The notes under the pieces: model-generated | What the model was told of the DNA's origin: nothing | Seen by the model: the letters and a program-made list of their open reading frames with translations, nothing else | Database searches by the model: none | Shown: positions 44,952-51,870 of the stretch, in pieces | Position numbering within the stretch: the stretch's first letter is position 1 | Layout of the letters: each line of letters opens with the position of its first letter | Made by a program: the position numbers and the translations under genes | Source of the DNA: Klenkia taihuensis | GTDB lineage: Bacteria; Actinomycetota; Actinomycetes; Mycobacteriales; Geodermatophilaceae | Reading direction: 5' to 3' | Length of the DNA: 64,000 bases | Assembly: GCF_900112525.1 (NCBI RefSeq) | Contig: NZ_FOMD01000002.1 | Coordinates: 310,001-374,000, forward strand

Positions 44952-45536
44952 TCAGTTGGACGAGTACAGCCCGAAGCTGGCGAAGTAGGCCAGCACGACC
45001 GCGATGGGACCGGTGACCAGGCGGCTGAACAGCACCGCCGGGACCCCTGCCTCGACGGTCTCCGGCTCGGCCTCCCCGAGGGCCAGGCCCACGGGGATGA
45101 AGTCGCAGCCGACCTGGGGGTTGATGGCGAACAGGGCCGGGAGGGCGTACTGCGGCGGGATGTCGCCGGCACCGATGCGGGTGCCGAGCAGGACGCCGAC
45201 GACCTGCGCGATGACCGCGCCGGGGCCGAGCACCGGCGACAGCACCGGGATGGCGCAGAAGATGCAGATGATCAGCAGGCCGACGAGGCTCGACGCCAGG
45301 GGGGCGATGAACCGGGCCAGGAAGTCGCCCAGGCCGGTGTAGGTGACGATCCCGACGATGACCGAGACGAAGGCCATGAACGGGATGATGTTGCGGATGA
45401 CGGTGTCGATGGTGTCGCGGCCGGCCTGGTAGAGGACGCCGACGACGCCGCCGACGGCCTTGCCGACCTTGACCAGGGCGCCGCTGGCCTTGCTGGCCGC
45501 GCCGGACTTCGGCTTCTCGGTGGTCGCGGTGCTCAC
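44952..45536 (-). CDS. PTS glucitol/sorbitol-type EIIC2 membrane subunit (SrlE C-terminal part)
   Basis: A 194-residue membrane protein corresponding to the C-terminal half of SrlE. Helices surround VIRNIIPFMAFVSVIVGIV, FCAIPVLSPVLGPGAVIAQVVG, and INPQVGCDFIPVGLALGEAEPET. It forms the permease together with SrlA. The 40-residue charged N-terminal extension (STATTEKPKSGAASKASG) is not part of the family core. GTG at 45536 overlaps the srlA stop (GTGA). Confidence 0.88.
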   Translation of the reverse strand: MSTATTEKPKSGAASKASGALVKVGKAVGGVVGVLYQAGRDTIDTVIRNIIPFMAFVSVIVGIVTYTGLGDFLARFIAPLASSLVGLLIICIFCAIPVLSPVLGPGAVIAQVVGVLLGTRIGAGDIPPQYALPALFAINPQVGCDFIPVGLALGEAEPETVEAGVPAVLFSRLVTGPIAVVLAYFASFGLYSSN

Positions 45537-46135
45537 GCCAGGGCTCCTTCGTTGCGGGTGTTGCGGGCCAGCAGACGGGCGGTGATGAGCTCGGTGACGA
45601 CGCCGCGGATGAGGATCACGACGAGGCCGACGAGCAGGAAGCGGACGGCGAGGTCGCCCAGGCCGAAGCCGAGCTGGGTGATGCCGACGGCGATGCCGGC
45701 GTAGACGAAGTACTCACCCGGGTTGGCGTGCGGGAACAGGCCGAGGATCGGGTGCACGAAGCTGACCGAGGAGTCGTAGAAGGCGGGCTTGTACTTCTCG
45801 GGCAGGAAGCGGCCCATCGTGTAGCACATGGGGTTGGTCAGGAAGAAGACCGAGAGCACCGGGAGCACCAGGTAGCGCACCGGGTACCACTGGATGCCCG
45901 GGCGGGCGGCCATCTCGCCGAACCGCTCGATGCGCTGGACGCCGATGGCGCGGACCAGGGCGTTGACCGCGGTCAGCAGGACGATGAGCAGCGGGATGAT
46001 GCCGGTGAGCAGGCCGACGAAGTTCTCGGCGCCGGCCTGGAAGAGGCCGATGAACCACTCGGCGGCGTGGGCGAGGACACCGAAGAAGCCGGTGGGGTCC
46101 TCAGCCTGGGGTGCGTCTGCAGCCAGGACGTGCAT
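45533..46135 (-). CDS. srlA: PTS glucitol/sorbitol-type EIIC subunit
   Basis: A 200-residue membrane protein of the SrlA family. It has AEWFIGLFQAGAENFVGLLTGIIPLL and ALVRAIGVQRIERFGE near the N-terminus, FLTNPMCYTMGRFLPEKYKPAFYDS in the middle and PGEYFVYAGIAVGITQLG toward the end. With EIIC2 it translocates the polyol. I chose ATG at 46135 because GAGGAGG is spaced correctly for it; the ATG at 46144 abuts the Shine-Dalgarno. Confidence 0.9.
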   Translation of the reverse strand: MHVLAADAPQAEDPTGFFGVLAHAAEWFIGLFQAGAENFVGLLTGIIPLLIVLLTAVNALVRAIGVQRIERFGEMAARPGIQWYPVRYLVLPVLSVFFLTNPMCYTMGRFLPEKYKPAFYDSSVSFVHPILGLFPHANPGEYFVYAGIAVGITQLGFGLGDLAVRFLLVGLVVILIRGVVTELITARLLARNTRNEGALA

Positions 46136-46259
46136 GGCGTGCATCCCTCCTCGGGGTCTGACGGGGGTGGGTGGGGTGGATCAGGGCACGGCGGGGAGAC
46201 CGGTCCCGTGGTGCGGTGGGTCGGCCGAGCGGTGGAGCGGGGGGTGGGCCCCCGGCGGG

Positions 46260-46706
46260 TCACGCCGGGGAGGCGGCCCCTGCGGTGCTGGGTGCGGCCG
46301 TCGTCCCGGGGGTGCTGGTGGCTCCGGGGCGGGTGGCCAGGGCGGTCCGGAGCAGGCCGGCCGCCTGACGAGCGGCATCGCGCTCGGGCTGGGTGAGGCC
46401 CTCGAGGGGCCGGTCGCCGGCGACCACCGCCAGCCGCACGCCGACGAGGGCGGGCAGCGGGGCGGGCCGGGCGAAGGTGGTGAAACCGCGGAGGGTGAAG
46501 GCGCCGGTGACGCGCCCGTCGGCGACGGCGACCGCGACGAAGGCCAGCCCGCCGCGGTAGCGACGGCCGCCGCGTCCGACGGCGGTGGCGCCGAGGGGGC
46601 GCAGCCGGCGCAGCTCCTGCGCCCAGGCGGTGGTCTGCTTGGCGGTCAGCCACAGCTGCAGGACGGTCCCCAGGACGACGGGGACCAGCAGGATCGCCCA
46701 GTTCAT
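46260..46706 (-). CDS. gutM: GutM-like protein
   Basis: A 148-residue protein of the GutM family: an N-terminal membrane-type helix (NWAILLVPVVLGTVLQLWL), then RPLGATAVGRGGRRYRGGLAFVAV and TGAFTLRGFTTFARP. In enteric bacteria GutM is an accessory activator of the glucitol operon. The ATG at 46706 overlaps the regulator stop (ATGA). The last 35 residues (Thr/Pro/Gly-rich) are outside the conserved part. Confidence 0.82.
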   Translation of the reverse strand: MNWAILLVPVVLGTVLQLWLTAKQTTAWAQELRRLRPLGATAVGRGGRRYRGGLAFVAVAVADGRVTGAFTLRGFTTFARPAPLPALVGVRLAVVAGDRPLEGLTQPERDAARQAAGLLRTALATRPGATSTPGTTAAPSTAGAASPA

Positions 46707-47716
46707 CGCGGTGCCTCGCTCTCGTCGGTGTCGGGTGTGCGGTCGGTGCCGGGTGTGCGGTCGGTGTCGCGGGCCAGGGCCAGGACGGCGCGGGCCAGGC
46801 TCTCGTCGCACACCAGGACGTCGACCAGGCGGCCGCGCAGGGCGCCCAGGACGCCGGCGGCCTTGACCCGGCCGCAGGCGACGCCGACGACGGTGGGGAT
46901 GGCGGCGAGGTCGGAGAGGGTCACGGCGAGCACGCGCTCGTGGACGGCGCCGAGGACCGGGTTGCCCTCGGCGTCGAAGTAGCGGGCGGCGATGTCGCCG
47001 ACGGGGGCGGCCTTGCGCAGCTGCGAGGCCTCCTCGGCGTCCAGCGCCAGCGCGGTGAGGATCGCCGCGGACGAGCCGTGGGCCGGCGTGCCGATGCCGA
47101 CGAAGGCGATGTCGGCGCGGCGGGCCTCGGCCAGGGCCTGCTCGACGCTGGCCTCCTCGGCGAGGGCGTCGCGGGCGGCGGCGGTGGTCAGCGTGGCCGG
47201 GGCGTGCAGGTAGCGGTAGGTGGCGCCCAGCCGGGAGGCGAGCTCGCGGACCAGCTCGTGGCCGGAGACCTCGTTCTCCACGGCGGACAGGCCGCCGACG
47301 AGCTGGACCAGCTTGACCGCGTAGTCGTGCTCGGCGGTGGTGTGCCAGACCATCGACTGCAGGGCGCTCCCCCACGACAGCGCCACGGTCATGCCGTCGC
47401 GCAGCTCGTCGAGCAGCAGCCGGCCGGCCTGGACGCCGACCTGCTGGTCGGCGTCGCCGACGGCGGTGCGCTGGGCGACGCGGACGGCGCGCAGGCCGAA
47501 GCGGGTGCGCAGGGCGTCCTCGAGCTCGCGGTCGCGGCCGGCCGGGTCGTTGACCCGGATCTCGACGACACCCTGCTCGACGGCGGATGCGAGCATGCGG
47601 GAGACGTTGCTGCGGCTGGTGCCCAGCCGCTGGGCCACCTCGGCCTGCGACTGGTTCTCCAGGTAGTACAGCCGGGCCGCGGCCACCAGGAGCTCCAGGT
47701 CTCGGGGAGCAGGCAT
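46703..47716 (-). CDS. SorC-family sugar-binding transcriptional regulator 1
   Basis: A 337-residue regulator. The N-terminal HTH has YYLENQSQAEVAQRLGTSRSNVSRML. The C-terminal sugar-phosphate-binding SorC domain has TVALSWGSALQSMVW, LVQLVGGLSAVENEVSGHEL, FVGIGTPAHGSS, and VVGVACGRVKAAGVLGALRG. It is the first gene of the glucitol-PTS operon and closely resembles regulator 2 at 53864-54832. I chose ATG at 47716 because GGAGGTGACG precedes it. Two palindromes matching TGCAC(A/T)-NN-TGTGCA lie 23-36 and about 112-125 bases upstream, so self-regulation is likely. Confidence 0.92.
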   Translation of the reverse strand: MPAPRDLELLVAAARLYYLENQSQAEVAQRLGTSRSNVSRMLASAVEQGVVEIRVNDPAGRDRELEDALRTRFGLRAVRVAQRTAVGDADQQVGVQAGRLLLDELRDGMTVALSWGSALQSMVWHTTAEHDYAVKLVQLVGGLSAVENEVSGHELVRELASRLGATYRYLHAPATLTTAAARDALAEEASVEQALAEARRADIAFVGIGTPAHGSSAAILTALALDAEEASQLRKAAPVGDIAARYFDAEGNPVLGAVHERVLAVTLSDLAAIPTVVGVACGRVKAAGVLGALRGRLVDVLVCDESLARAVLALARDTDRTPGTDRTPDTDESEAPR

Positions 47717-47738
47717 CGTCACCTCCGTCCATCGCGTC

Positions 47739-47752
47739 TGCACTGTTGTGCA
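47739..47752. promoter_or_regulatory. Putative SorC-type operator 1a
   Basis: TGCACTGTTGTGCA, a 14-bp imperfect palindrome, 22 bases before the start of regulator 1. It matches sites 1b and 2a at all the shared TGCAC and TGTGCA positions. Confidence 0.6.
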
Positions 47753-47827
47753 CGTTGTTGCGCGAGGCACAGTGGCATGTGACAGCGCTCACCCGCAAGT
47801 ACTCGTCGCACTTTTTCTCAGATTCGT

Positions 47828-47841
47828 TGCACATCTGTGCA
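47828..47841. promoter_or_regulatory. Putative SorC-type operator 1b
   Basis: TGCACATCTGTGCA, with half-sites TGCACA and TGTGCA around two bases, 112 bases upstream of regulator 1 in the same intergenic region. Confidence 0.65.
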
Positions 47842-47870
47842 CATGGACCCCACGGTCCGGGAACGACGGA

Positions 47871-47906
47871 GCCCCGGTCCGCAGCGGCGCTGCCGCGGAC
47901 CGGGGC
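47871..47906 (-). terminator. Terminator hairpin downstream of the dehydrogenase operon (distal)
   Basis: A 12-bp perfect stem, GCCCCGGTCCGC (47871-47882) and GCGGACCGGGGC (47895-47906), located 44-79 bases past the E2 stop. Confidence 0.75.
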
Positions 47907-47909
47907 GGG

Positions 47910-47939
47910 CCCTCCCGGGACGTCGTCGGCCCGGGAGGG
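47910..47939 (-). terminator. Terminator hairpin downstream of the dehydrogenase operon (proximal)
   Basis: A 10-bp perfect stem, CCCTCCCGGG (47910-47919) and CCCGGGAGGG (47930-47939), 11 bases past the E2 stop. It isolates the dehydrogenase operon from the srl-type operon that follows on the same strand. Confidence 0.75.
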
Positions 47940-47949
47940 GGTTCGGGGG

Positions 47950-49263
47950 TCAGGCCAGGTCGTCGGCCATGAGGGCCAGCAACCGGGCACCGTCGGCGCC
48001 GTCGCCGACCCGGTGGTCGACGGTCAGGCCCGCGGTGACCACCAGCGCGGTGCCGATGCCGCCGGGGACGGCGACCGGGCGGCGGCTGATCGACCCCAGG
48101 GCGAGCACGCTGCCCTGCGGCGGGGTGATCAGGGCCTGGAACCGGTCGACGCCGAGGCCGCCCAGGTTGGACAGGCTGGCGTTGGCCACCCCCTGGTGCG
48201 CGGCGTCGACCTTGCCGGTGCGGGCCGCCTTGGCCACCGCGCGCAGGTCCTCGTCGAGCTTGCGCGGGTTCTGGCTCTCCGGCCCGGTGAAGGTCGGCAC
48301 CATGAGCCCCTCCGGGGTGTCCACCGCCAGGGCCACGACCGGCCCACCCGTGGGCACGGCGGCCTCGCCGTCCCAGCGGTCGAGAAGCCGGGGCACCTGC
48401 AGCAGCGCGCGGGCGTAGGACTGCAGCAGGACCGTGGTCCAGGACAGCCCGTCGCGGTGCTGGTCGGCGGTGTCGAGCACCAGGTCGCGCCAGACCGTGA
48501 ACTGCGGGATGGCCGCGCTCTCGGTCATCTTGCGGGCCACCGCGCGGCGCACGGCCGCGACCTTGGCGCTGACCTGCCCGGCGGCCGGAGCCGCCGTGGC
48601 CACGGGGGCCGGGGCGGGTGCCGGGGCGGGGACCGGCGCGGGAGCGGGCGCCGCGGCCGGCTGGGCCTGCGCGGCGGCACGCTTGCGCTGCGGCGGGGTC
48701 AGCGCCCTGGCCGGCGCCGGGGCGGAGGCCACGGGTTGCGCCGCGGCGTCGACCGCACCCTGCACGTCGGCGATCGAGACCACCCCGCCGGGGCCGGTCG
48801 GCGTGATCGACCGCAGGTCCACGCCGGCCGCCGACGCCATCGCCCGGGCCCTGGGCACCGCGGCGACCGGTCCGGAGCTCGCCGGCCCCGCGCCGGCGGG
48901 TGCGGCCACGGGGGCCGGCTCGGGCTCGGGGGTGGGCGCGTCGGCGCCGTCGGAGCCGAGCTCGTCGCCGGCGGCGGCGGGCTCGCTGGTGTCGCCGAAG
49001 TCCAGCAGGTCGGTGAAGGAGTCGCCGTCGGCCTCGATCCAGCCGATCGGCTCCCCGACCGGGACGATGCCCGACTCGTGGACGATCTCCACCAGCGTGC
49101 CGGTGGCCGGGCTCTCGACCTCCATGTCCACCTTGTCGGTGAGCACCTCGCAGATGACGTCGCCGGAGGCGATCTCGTCGCCGACGCCGATCGCCCAGTG
49201 GGACAGCTCGCCCTCGGTCATCGTCATCGACATCTTGGGCATGCGGACGGGCACACGCGCCAC
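47950..49263 (-). CDS. Dihydrolipoamide acyltransferase E2 of a 2-oxoacid/acetoin-type dehydrogenase complex
   Basis: A 437-residue E2. The N-terminal lipoyl domain has Lys44 in LTDKVDMEVESPATG. A Pro/Ala linker, a peripheral subunit-binding domain (RARAMASAAGVDLRSITPTGPGG) and a long Ala/Pro linker follow. The catalytic domain ends with His417 and Asp421 in VDHRVGDGADGARLL. It accepts the acyl group from E1 and transfers it to CoA. GTG at 49263, 3 bases after the E1 beta stop. No E3 gene is present, so the complex must borrow a lipoamide dehydrogenase encoded elsewhere. Confidence 0.92.
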   Translation of the reverse strand: MARVPVRMPKMSMTMTEGELSHWAIGVGDEIASGDVICEVLTDKVDMEVESPATGTLVEIVHESGIVPVGEPIGWIEADGDSFTDLLDFGDTSEPAAAGDELGSDGADAPTPEPEPAPVAAPAGAGPASSGPVAAVPRARAMASAAGVDLRSITPTGPGGVVSIADVQGAVDAAAQPVASAPAPARALTPPQRKRAAAQAQPAAAPAPAPVPAPAPAPAPVATAAPAAGQVSAKVAAVRRAVARKMTESAAIPQFTVWRDLVLDTADQHRDGLSWTTVLLQSYARALLQVPRLLDRWDGEAAVPTGGPVVALAVDTPEGLMVPTFTGPESQNPRKLDEDLRAVAKAARTGKVDAAHQGVANASLSNLGGLGVDRFQALITPPQGSVLALGSISRRPVAVPGGIGTALVVTAGLTVDHRVGDGADGARLLALMADDLA

Positions 49264-49266
49264 GGC

Positions 49267-50292
49267 TCAGGCCTCCTGGGTGGCGAGGGTGCGGGCGGCG
49301 GAGACGATGTCGTCCAGCTGCGGGACCATCGCCGACTCCAGCGCCGGGGCGTAGGGCATGGGGGCGTCCAGCCCGCACAGCCGCTTGATCGGCGCCTCGA
49401 GGCTGTAGATCGCCGACGAGCCGGCGATGCGGGCGGCGATCTCGCCCATGTAGCCGACGTGGCCGGGGGCCTCCTGCACCAGCAGCACGCGGCCGGTGCG
49501 GCGGACGGCGTCCAGGATCGGCGCCTCGTCCAGCGGGGTCAGGGTGACCGGGTCGACGACGGTGGCCTCGATGCCCTCGGCGGCCAGCCGCTCGGCGGCC
49601 TCCAGGCTGCGGCCCACCATCACGCCGGTGGCCACGATGGTCAGGTCGGCGCCCTCGCGGCGGGTGACGGTCCTCCCCAGCGGCACGCGGTCGGCGCCGG
49701 CGGGGACGACGCCCTTGGTCCGGTAGAGCAGCTTGTGCTCGAGGAAGACGACCGGGTTGGGGTCGTCGATGGCGGCCAGCAGCAGGCCCTTGACCTCGGA
49801 CACGGTGCTGGGCATGACCACCTTGAGGCCGGGCACGTGGGCGAACCACGCCTCCAGGCTCTGCGAGTGCTGCGCCGCGGCGCCGGTGCCCGAGCCCAGC
49901 GGGGTGCGCAGCACCATCGGCACCGACACCGCCCCGCCGAGCATGAAGTGGATCTTGGCGGCCTGGTTGACGATCTGGTCCATCGCCTGGCAGGTGAAGT
50001 CGGAGAACTGGATCTCCACGATCGGCCGCATGCCGGCCAGCGCGGCGCCGACGGCGGCACCGACGATGCCGAGCTCGGAGATGGGGGTGTCGCGCACCCG
50101 CTCCTTGCCGAACCGGTGCACGAGGTCGCCGCTGACGCCGAAGGCACCGCCGTAGACACCGACGTCCTCGCCGAGCATGAACACACGGTCGTCGGCGGCC
50201 ATGGCCTCGGCGAGGCCTTCGCGGATCGCCTCGGAGTAGGTCATCTCGCCGCGCTCGGTCTCGGCGGCGGCGTTCTCGGCGATGGCGGTCAT
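49267..50292 (-). CDS. TPP-dependent dehydrogenase E1 beta subunit
   Basis: A 341-residue transketolase-like subunit with the family segments [60 protein letters not shown], and EFQFSDF-like [22 protein letters not shown] (abridged). The C-terminal domain starts [19 protein letters not shown]. With E1 alpha it decarboxylates a 2-oxoacid (pyruvate or branched-chain) or cleaves acetoin. The ATG at 50292 overlaps the E1 alpha stop (ATGA). Confidence 0.93.
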   Translation of the reverse strand: MTAIAENAAAETERGEMTYSEAIREGLAEAMAADDRVFMLGEDVGVYGGAFGVSGDLVHRFGKERVRDTPISELGIVGAAVGAALAGMRPIVEIQFSDFTCQAMDQIVNQAAKIHFMLGGAVSVPMVLRTPLGSGTGAAAQHSQSLEAWFAHVPGLKVVMPSTVSEVKGLLLAAIDDPNPVVFLEHKLLYRTKGVVPAGADRVPLGRTVTRREGADLTIVATGVMVGRSLEAAERLAAEGIEATVVDPVTLTPLDEAPILDAVRRTGRVLLVQEAPGHVGYMGEIAARIAGSSAIYSLEAPIKRLCGLDAPMPYAPALESAMVPQLDDIVSAARTLATQEA

Positions 50293-51368
50293 CGGGTCAC
50301 GTCCTGGGTGTCGGCGGGGGCGAAGACGGCGTCGAGCAGGTCGCCGGGGTCGGCGTCGACCCCGGAGTTGGCCTCGCGGACGGCGGCCTTGACGGCCTCG
50401 GTGGCCTCGTCGCGGGCGGCCGCGACGTCCTCGGCGGTCAGCAGACCGGACTCCGTCACCTTCGTCTCGAAGGCCAGGATTGGGTCGCGCTCCCGCCACT
50501 CCGCGATCTCCTCGCGGGTGCGGTAGAGGTTCTTGTCGCTCTTGCTGTGGCCCTTCCAGCGGTAGGTCTCGGCCTCGATGAGGGTCGGGCCGCCGCCGTT
50601 GCGGGCGCGGTCGACGGCCTCGGCGGCCGCGGCGTGCACCGCGTCGAGGTCGTTGCCGTCGACGGTGACGCCGGGCATGCCGTAGGCGGCCGCGCGCTCG
50701 GCCACGTGCGGCACGGCCATCGAGAACTCGGTGGAGAAGCTCATGCCGTACTTGTTGTTCTCGCAGACGAAGACCACCGGCAGGTCCCAGATCGCGGCCA
50801 GGTTCAGGCCCTCGTGGAAGGCGCCCTCGTTGGTCGCGCCGTCGCCGAAGAAGCTCGCGACCACGCGGTCCTCGCCGCGCATCTTGTAGGCCAGCGCCGC
50901 GCCGGCGGCGATCGGGATGCCGCCGCCGACGATGCCGTTGGCCCCGAGGTTGCCGGTGGCGACGTCGGCGATGTGCATCGAGCCGCCGCGGCCGCGGCAG
51001 TAGCCGCTCTCCTTGGCCAACAGCTCGGCCATCATCCGGGTCAGGTCGGCACCCTGGGCGATGCAGTGGCCGTGGCCGCGGTGGGTGCTGGTGATGGCGT
51101 CGCGCTCCCGGAGGGCCAGGCAGACACCGGTCGCGCTGGCCTCCTGGCCGATCGACAGGTGCATGGTGCCGTGCATCAGGCCGCGGGCGAACAGGTCGTC
51201 CACGGCCTCCTCGAAGCGGCGGATCTTCCACATGGTGGCCAGCGAGGTGCGGGCGGTCACGGGGTCGGCGGACGGCGCCACGGGACGTCCGTCCTGGACA
51301 GGCGGCTGGTGCGCGATGGCAGTGATGACGAGCTCCCTGGTCTGCACGTTTGTGACGACGGTCTTCAC
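50289..51368 (-). CDS. TPP-dependent dehydrogenase E1 alpha subunit (acetoin/pyruvate type)
   Basis: A 359-residue TPP enzyme. The TPP/Mg motif runs from [17 protein letters not shown] (175-191) to ENN (203-205). [16 protein letters not shown] and [13 protein letters not shown] are shared by AcoA-type and PdhA-type proteins, and the overall look is closest to the acetoin dehydrogenase group. A 40-residue N-terminal extension precedes the core. GTG at 51368. A 17-bp-spaced promoter lies directly upstream. It is divergent from the galactitol-type PTS, with operator-like palindromes between. Confidence 0.91.
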   Translation of the reverse strand: MKTVVTNVQTRELVITAIAHQPPVQDGRPVAPSADPVTARTSLATMWKIRRFEEAVDDLFARGLMHGTMHLSIGQEASATGVCLALRERDAITSTHRGHGHCIAQGADLTRMMAELLAKESGYCRGRGGSMHIADVATGNLGANGIVGGGIPIAAGAALAYKMRGEDRVVASFFGDGATNEGAFHEGLNLAAIWDLPVVFVCENNKYGMSFSTEFSMAVPHVAERAAAYGMPGVTVDGNDLDAVHAAAAEAVDRARNGGGPTLIEAETYRWKGHSKSDKNLYRTREEIAEWRERDPILAFETKVTESGLLTAEDVAAARDEATEAVKAAVREANSGVDADPGDLLDAVFAPADTQDVTR

Positions 51369-51381
51369 GTCTGCTCACGGC

Positions 51382-51410
51382 AATGTAGGGGCGCCCGAGG
51401 TGTGACGCAA
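51382..51410 (-). promoter_or_regulatory. Promoter of the E1/E2 operon
   Basis: On the minus strand: -35 TTGCGT (51405-51410), a 17-bp spacer, -10 TACATT (51382-51387). The -10 lies 14 bases before the E1 alpha GTG, so the leader is very short. Confidence 0.65.
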
Positions 51411-51448
51411 GACCCTCTCCTGATCGCCAACGACGACAGATCCATTGC

Positions 51449-51461
51449 GCACAACATGTGC
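51449..51461. promoter_or_regulatory. Degenerate operator-like palindrome 2b
   Basis: GCACA-ACA-TGTGC: the same half-sites as the SorC-type operators but with a 3-base spacer. It lies between the divergent dehydrogenase and gat-type promoters. Confidence 0.35.
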
Positions 51462-51490
51462 TTGACGCCACACCTGCGCTGGCTCAACCT
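51462..51490 (+). promoter_or_regulatory. Possible promoter of the galactitol-type PTS operon
   Basis: -35 TTGACG (51462-51467), a 17-bp spacer, and a weak -10 CAACCT (51485-51490). Operator 2a lies downstream of it, where bound protein would block transcription. Confidence 0.35.
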
Positions 51491-51515
51491 CTGCCCGCAC
51501 ACACGTCCCGGTGTG

Positions 51516-51529
51516 TGCACAAATGTGCA
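51516..51529. promoter_or_regulatory. Putative SorC-type operator 2a
   Basis: TGCACAAATGTGCA, with half-sites TGCACA and TGTGCA around AA, 23 bases upstream of the GatB start. It is the same motif as sites 1a and 1b, 3.7 kb away. Confidence 0.65.
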
Positions 51530-51552
51530 TGAGCCGCCTGGAGGGCCTGATC

Positions 51553-51834
51553 GTGAAGAAGAAGGTGCTGGTCATCTGCGGGACCGGCGTGGCCACGTCG
51601 ACCGTCGTCGCCACCAAGATCCGCGAGTCCCTCGCCTCGCGCGGCCTGGACGTCGACGTGCAGCAGGGGAAGGTCATGGACCTGCTCTCCGGCAGCGCGC
51701 AGGCCGACCTGATCGTCGCGACGACCCAGATCCCCGACTCGGTGGCCATCCCCGTCGTCGCCGGGCTGCCCTTCCTGACCGGCATGGGCGTGGACGCCGT
51801 CCTCGACGACATCGCCGCCCGCCTGTCCGCCTGA
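51553..51834 (+). CDS. gatB: PTS galactitol-type EIIB component
   Basis: A 93-residue EIIB with the phosphorylatable Cys9 in VLVICGTGVATST, the expected length for GatB. It passes phosphate from GatA to the polyol. I chose GTG at 51553 (protein start MKKKVLVICG), with GGAGGG about 9 bases upstream; upstream in-frame starts would run through the operator palindrome. It is the first gene of gatB-gatC-gatA. Confidence 0.92.
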   Translation: MKKKVLVICGTGVATSTVVATKIRESLASRGLDVDVQQGKVMDLLSGSAQADLIVATTQIPDSVAIPVVAGLPFLTGMGVDAVLDDIAARLSA

Positions 51835-51870
51835 CCCCCGCACCCCCTCGAGAGAGCACTGGAGCCCGAC

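Noticed and set aside
47587..50526. A 979-codon plus-strand frame opposite the E2/E1 beta genes
   Set aside because: Antisense artefact: the opposite strand encodes intact lipoyl, E2 catalytic and E1 beta domains.
51511..51552. A 14-residue N-terminal extension for GatB starting at 51511
   Set aside because: It would run through the operator palindrome, and the start at 51553 has a ribosome-binding sequence and gives the normal family N-terminus.
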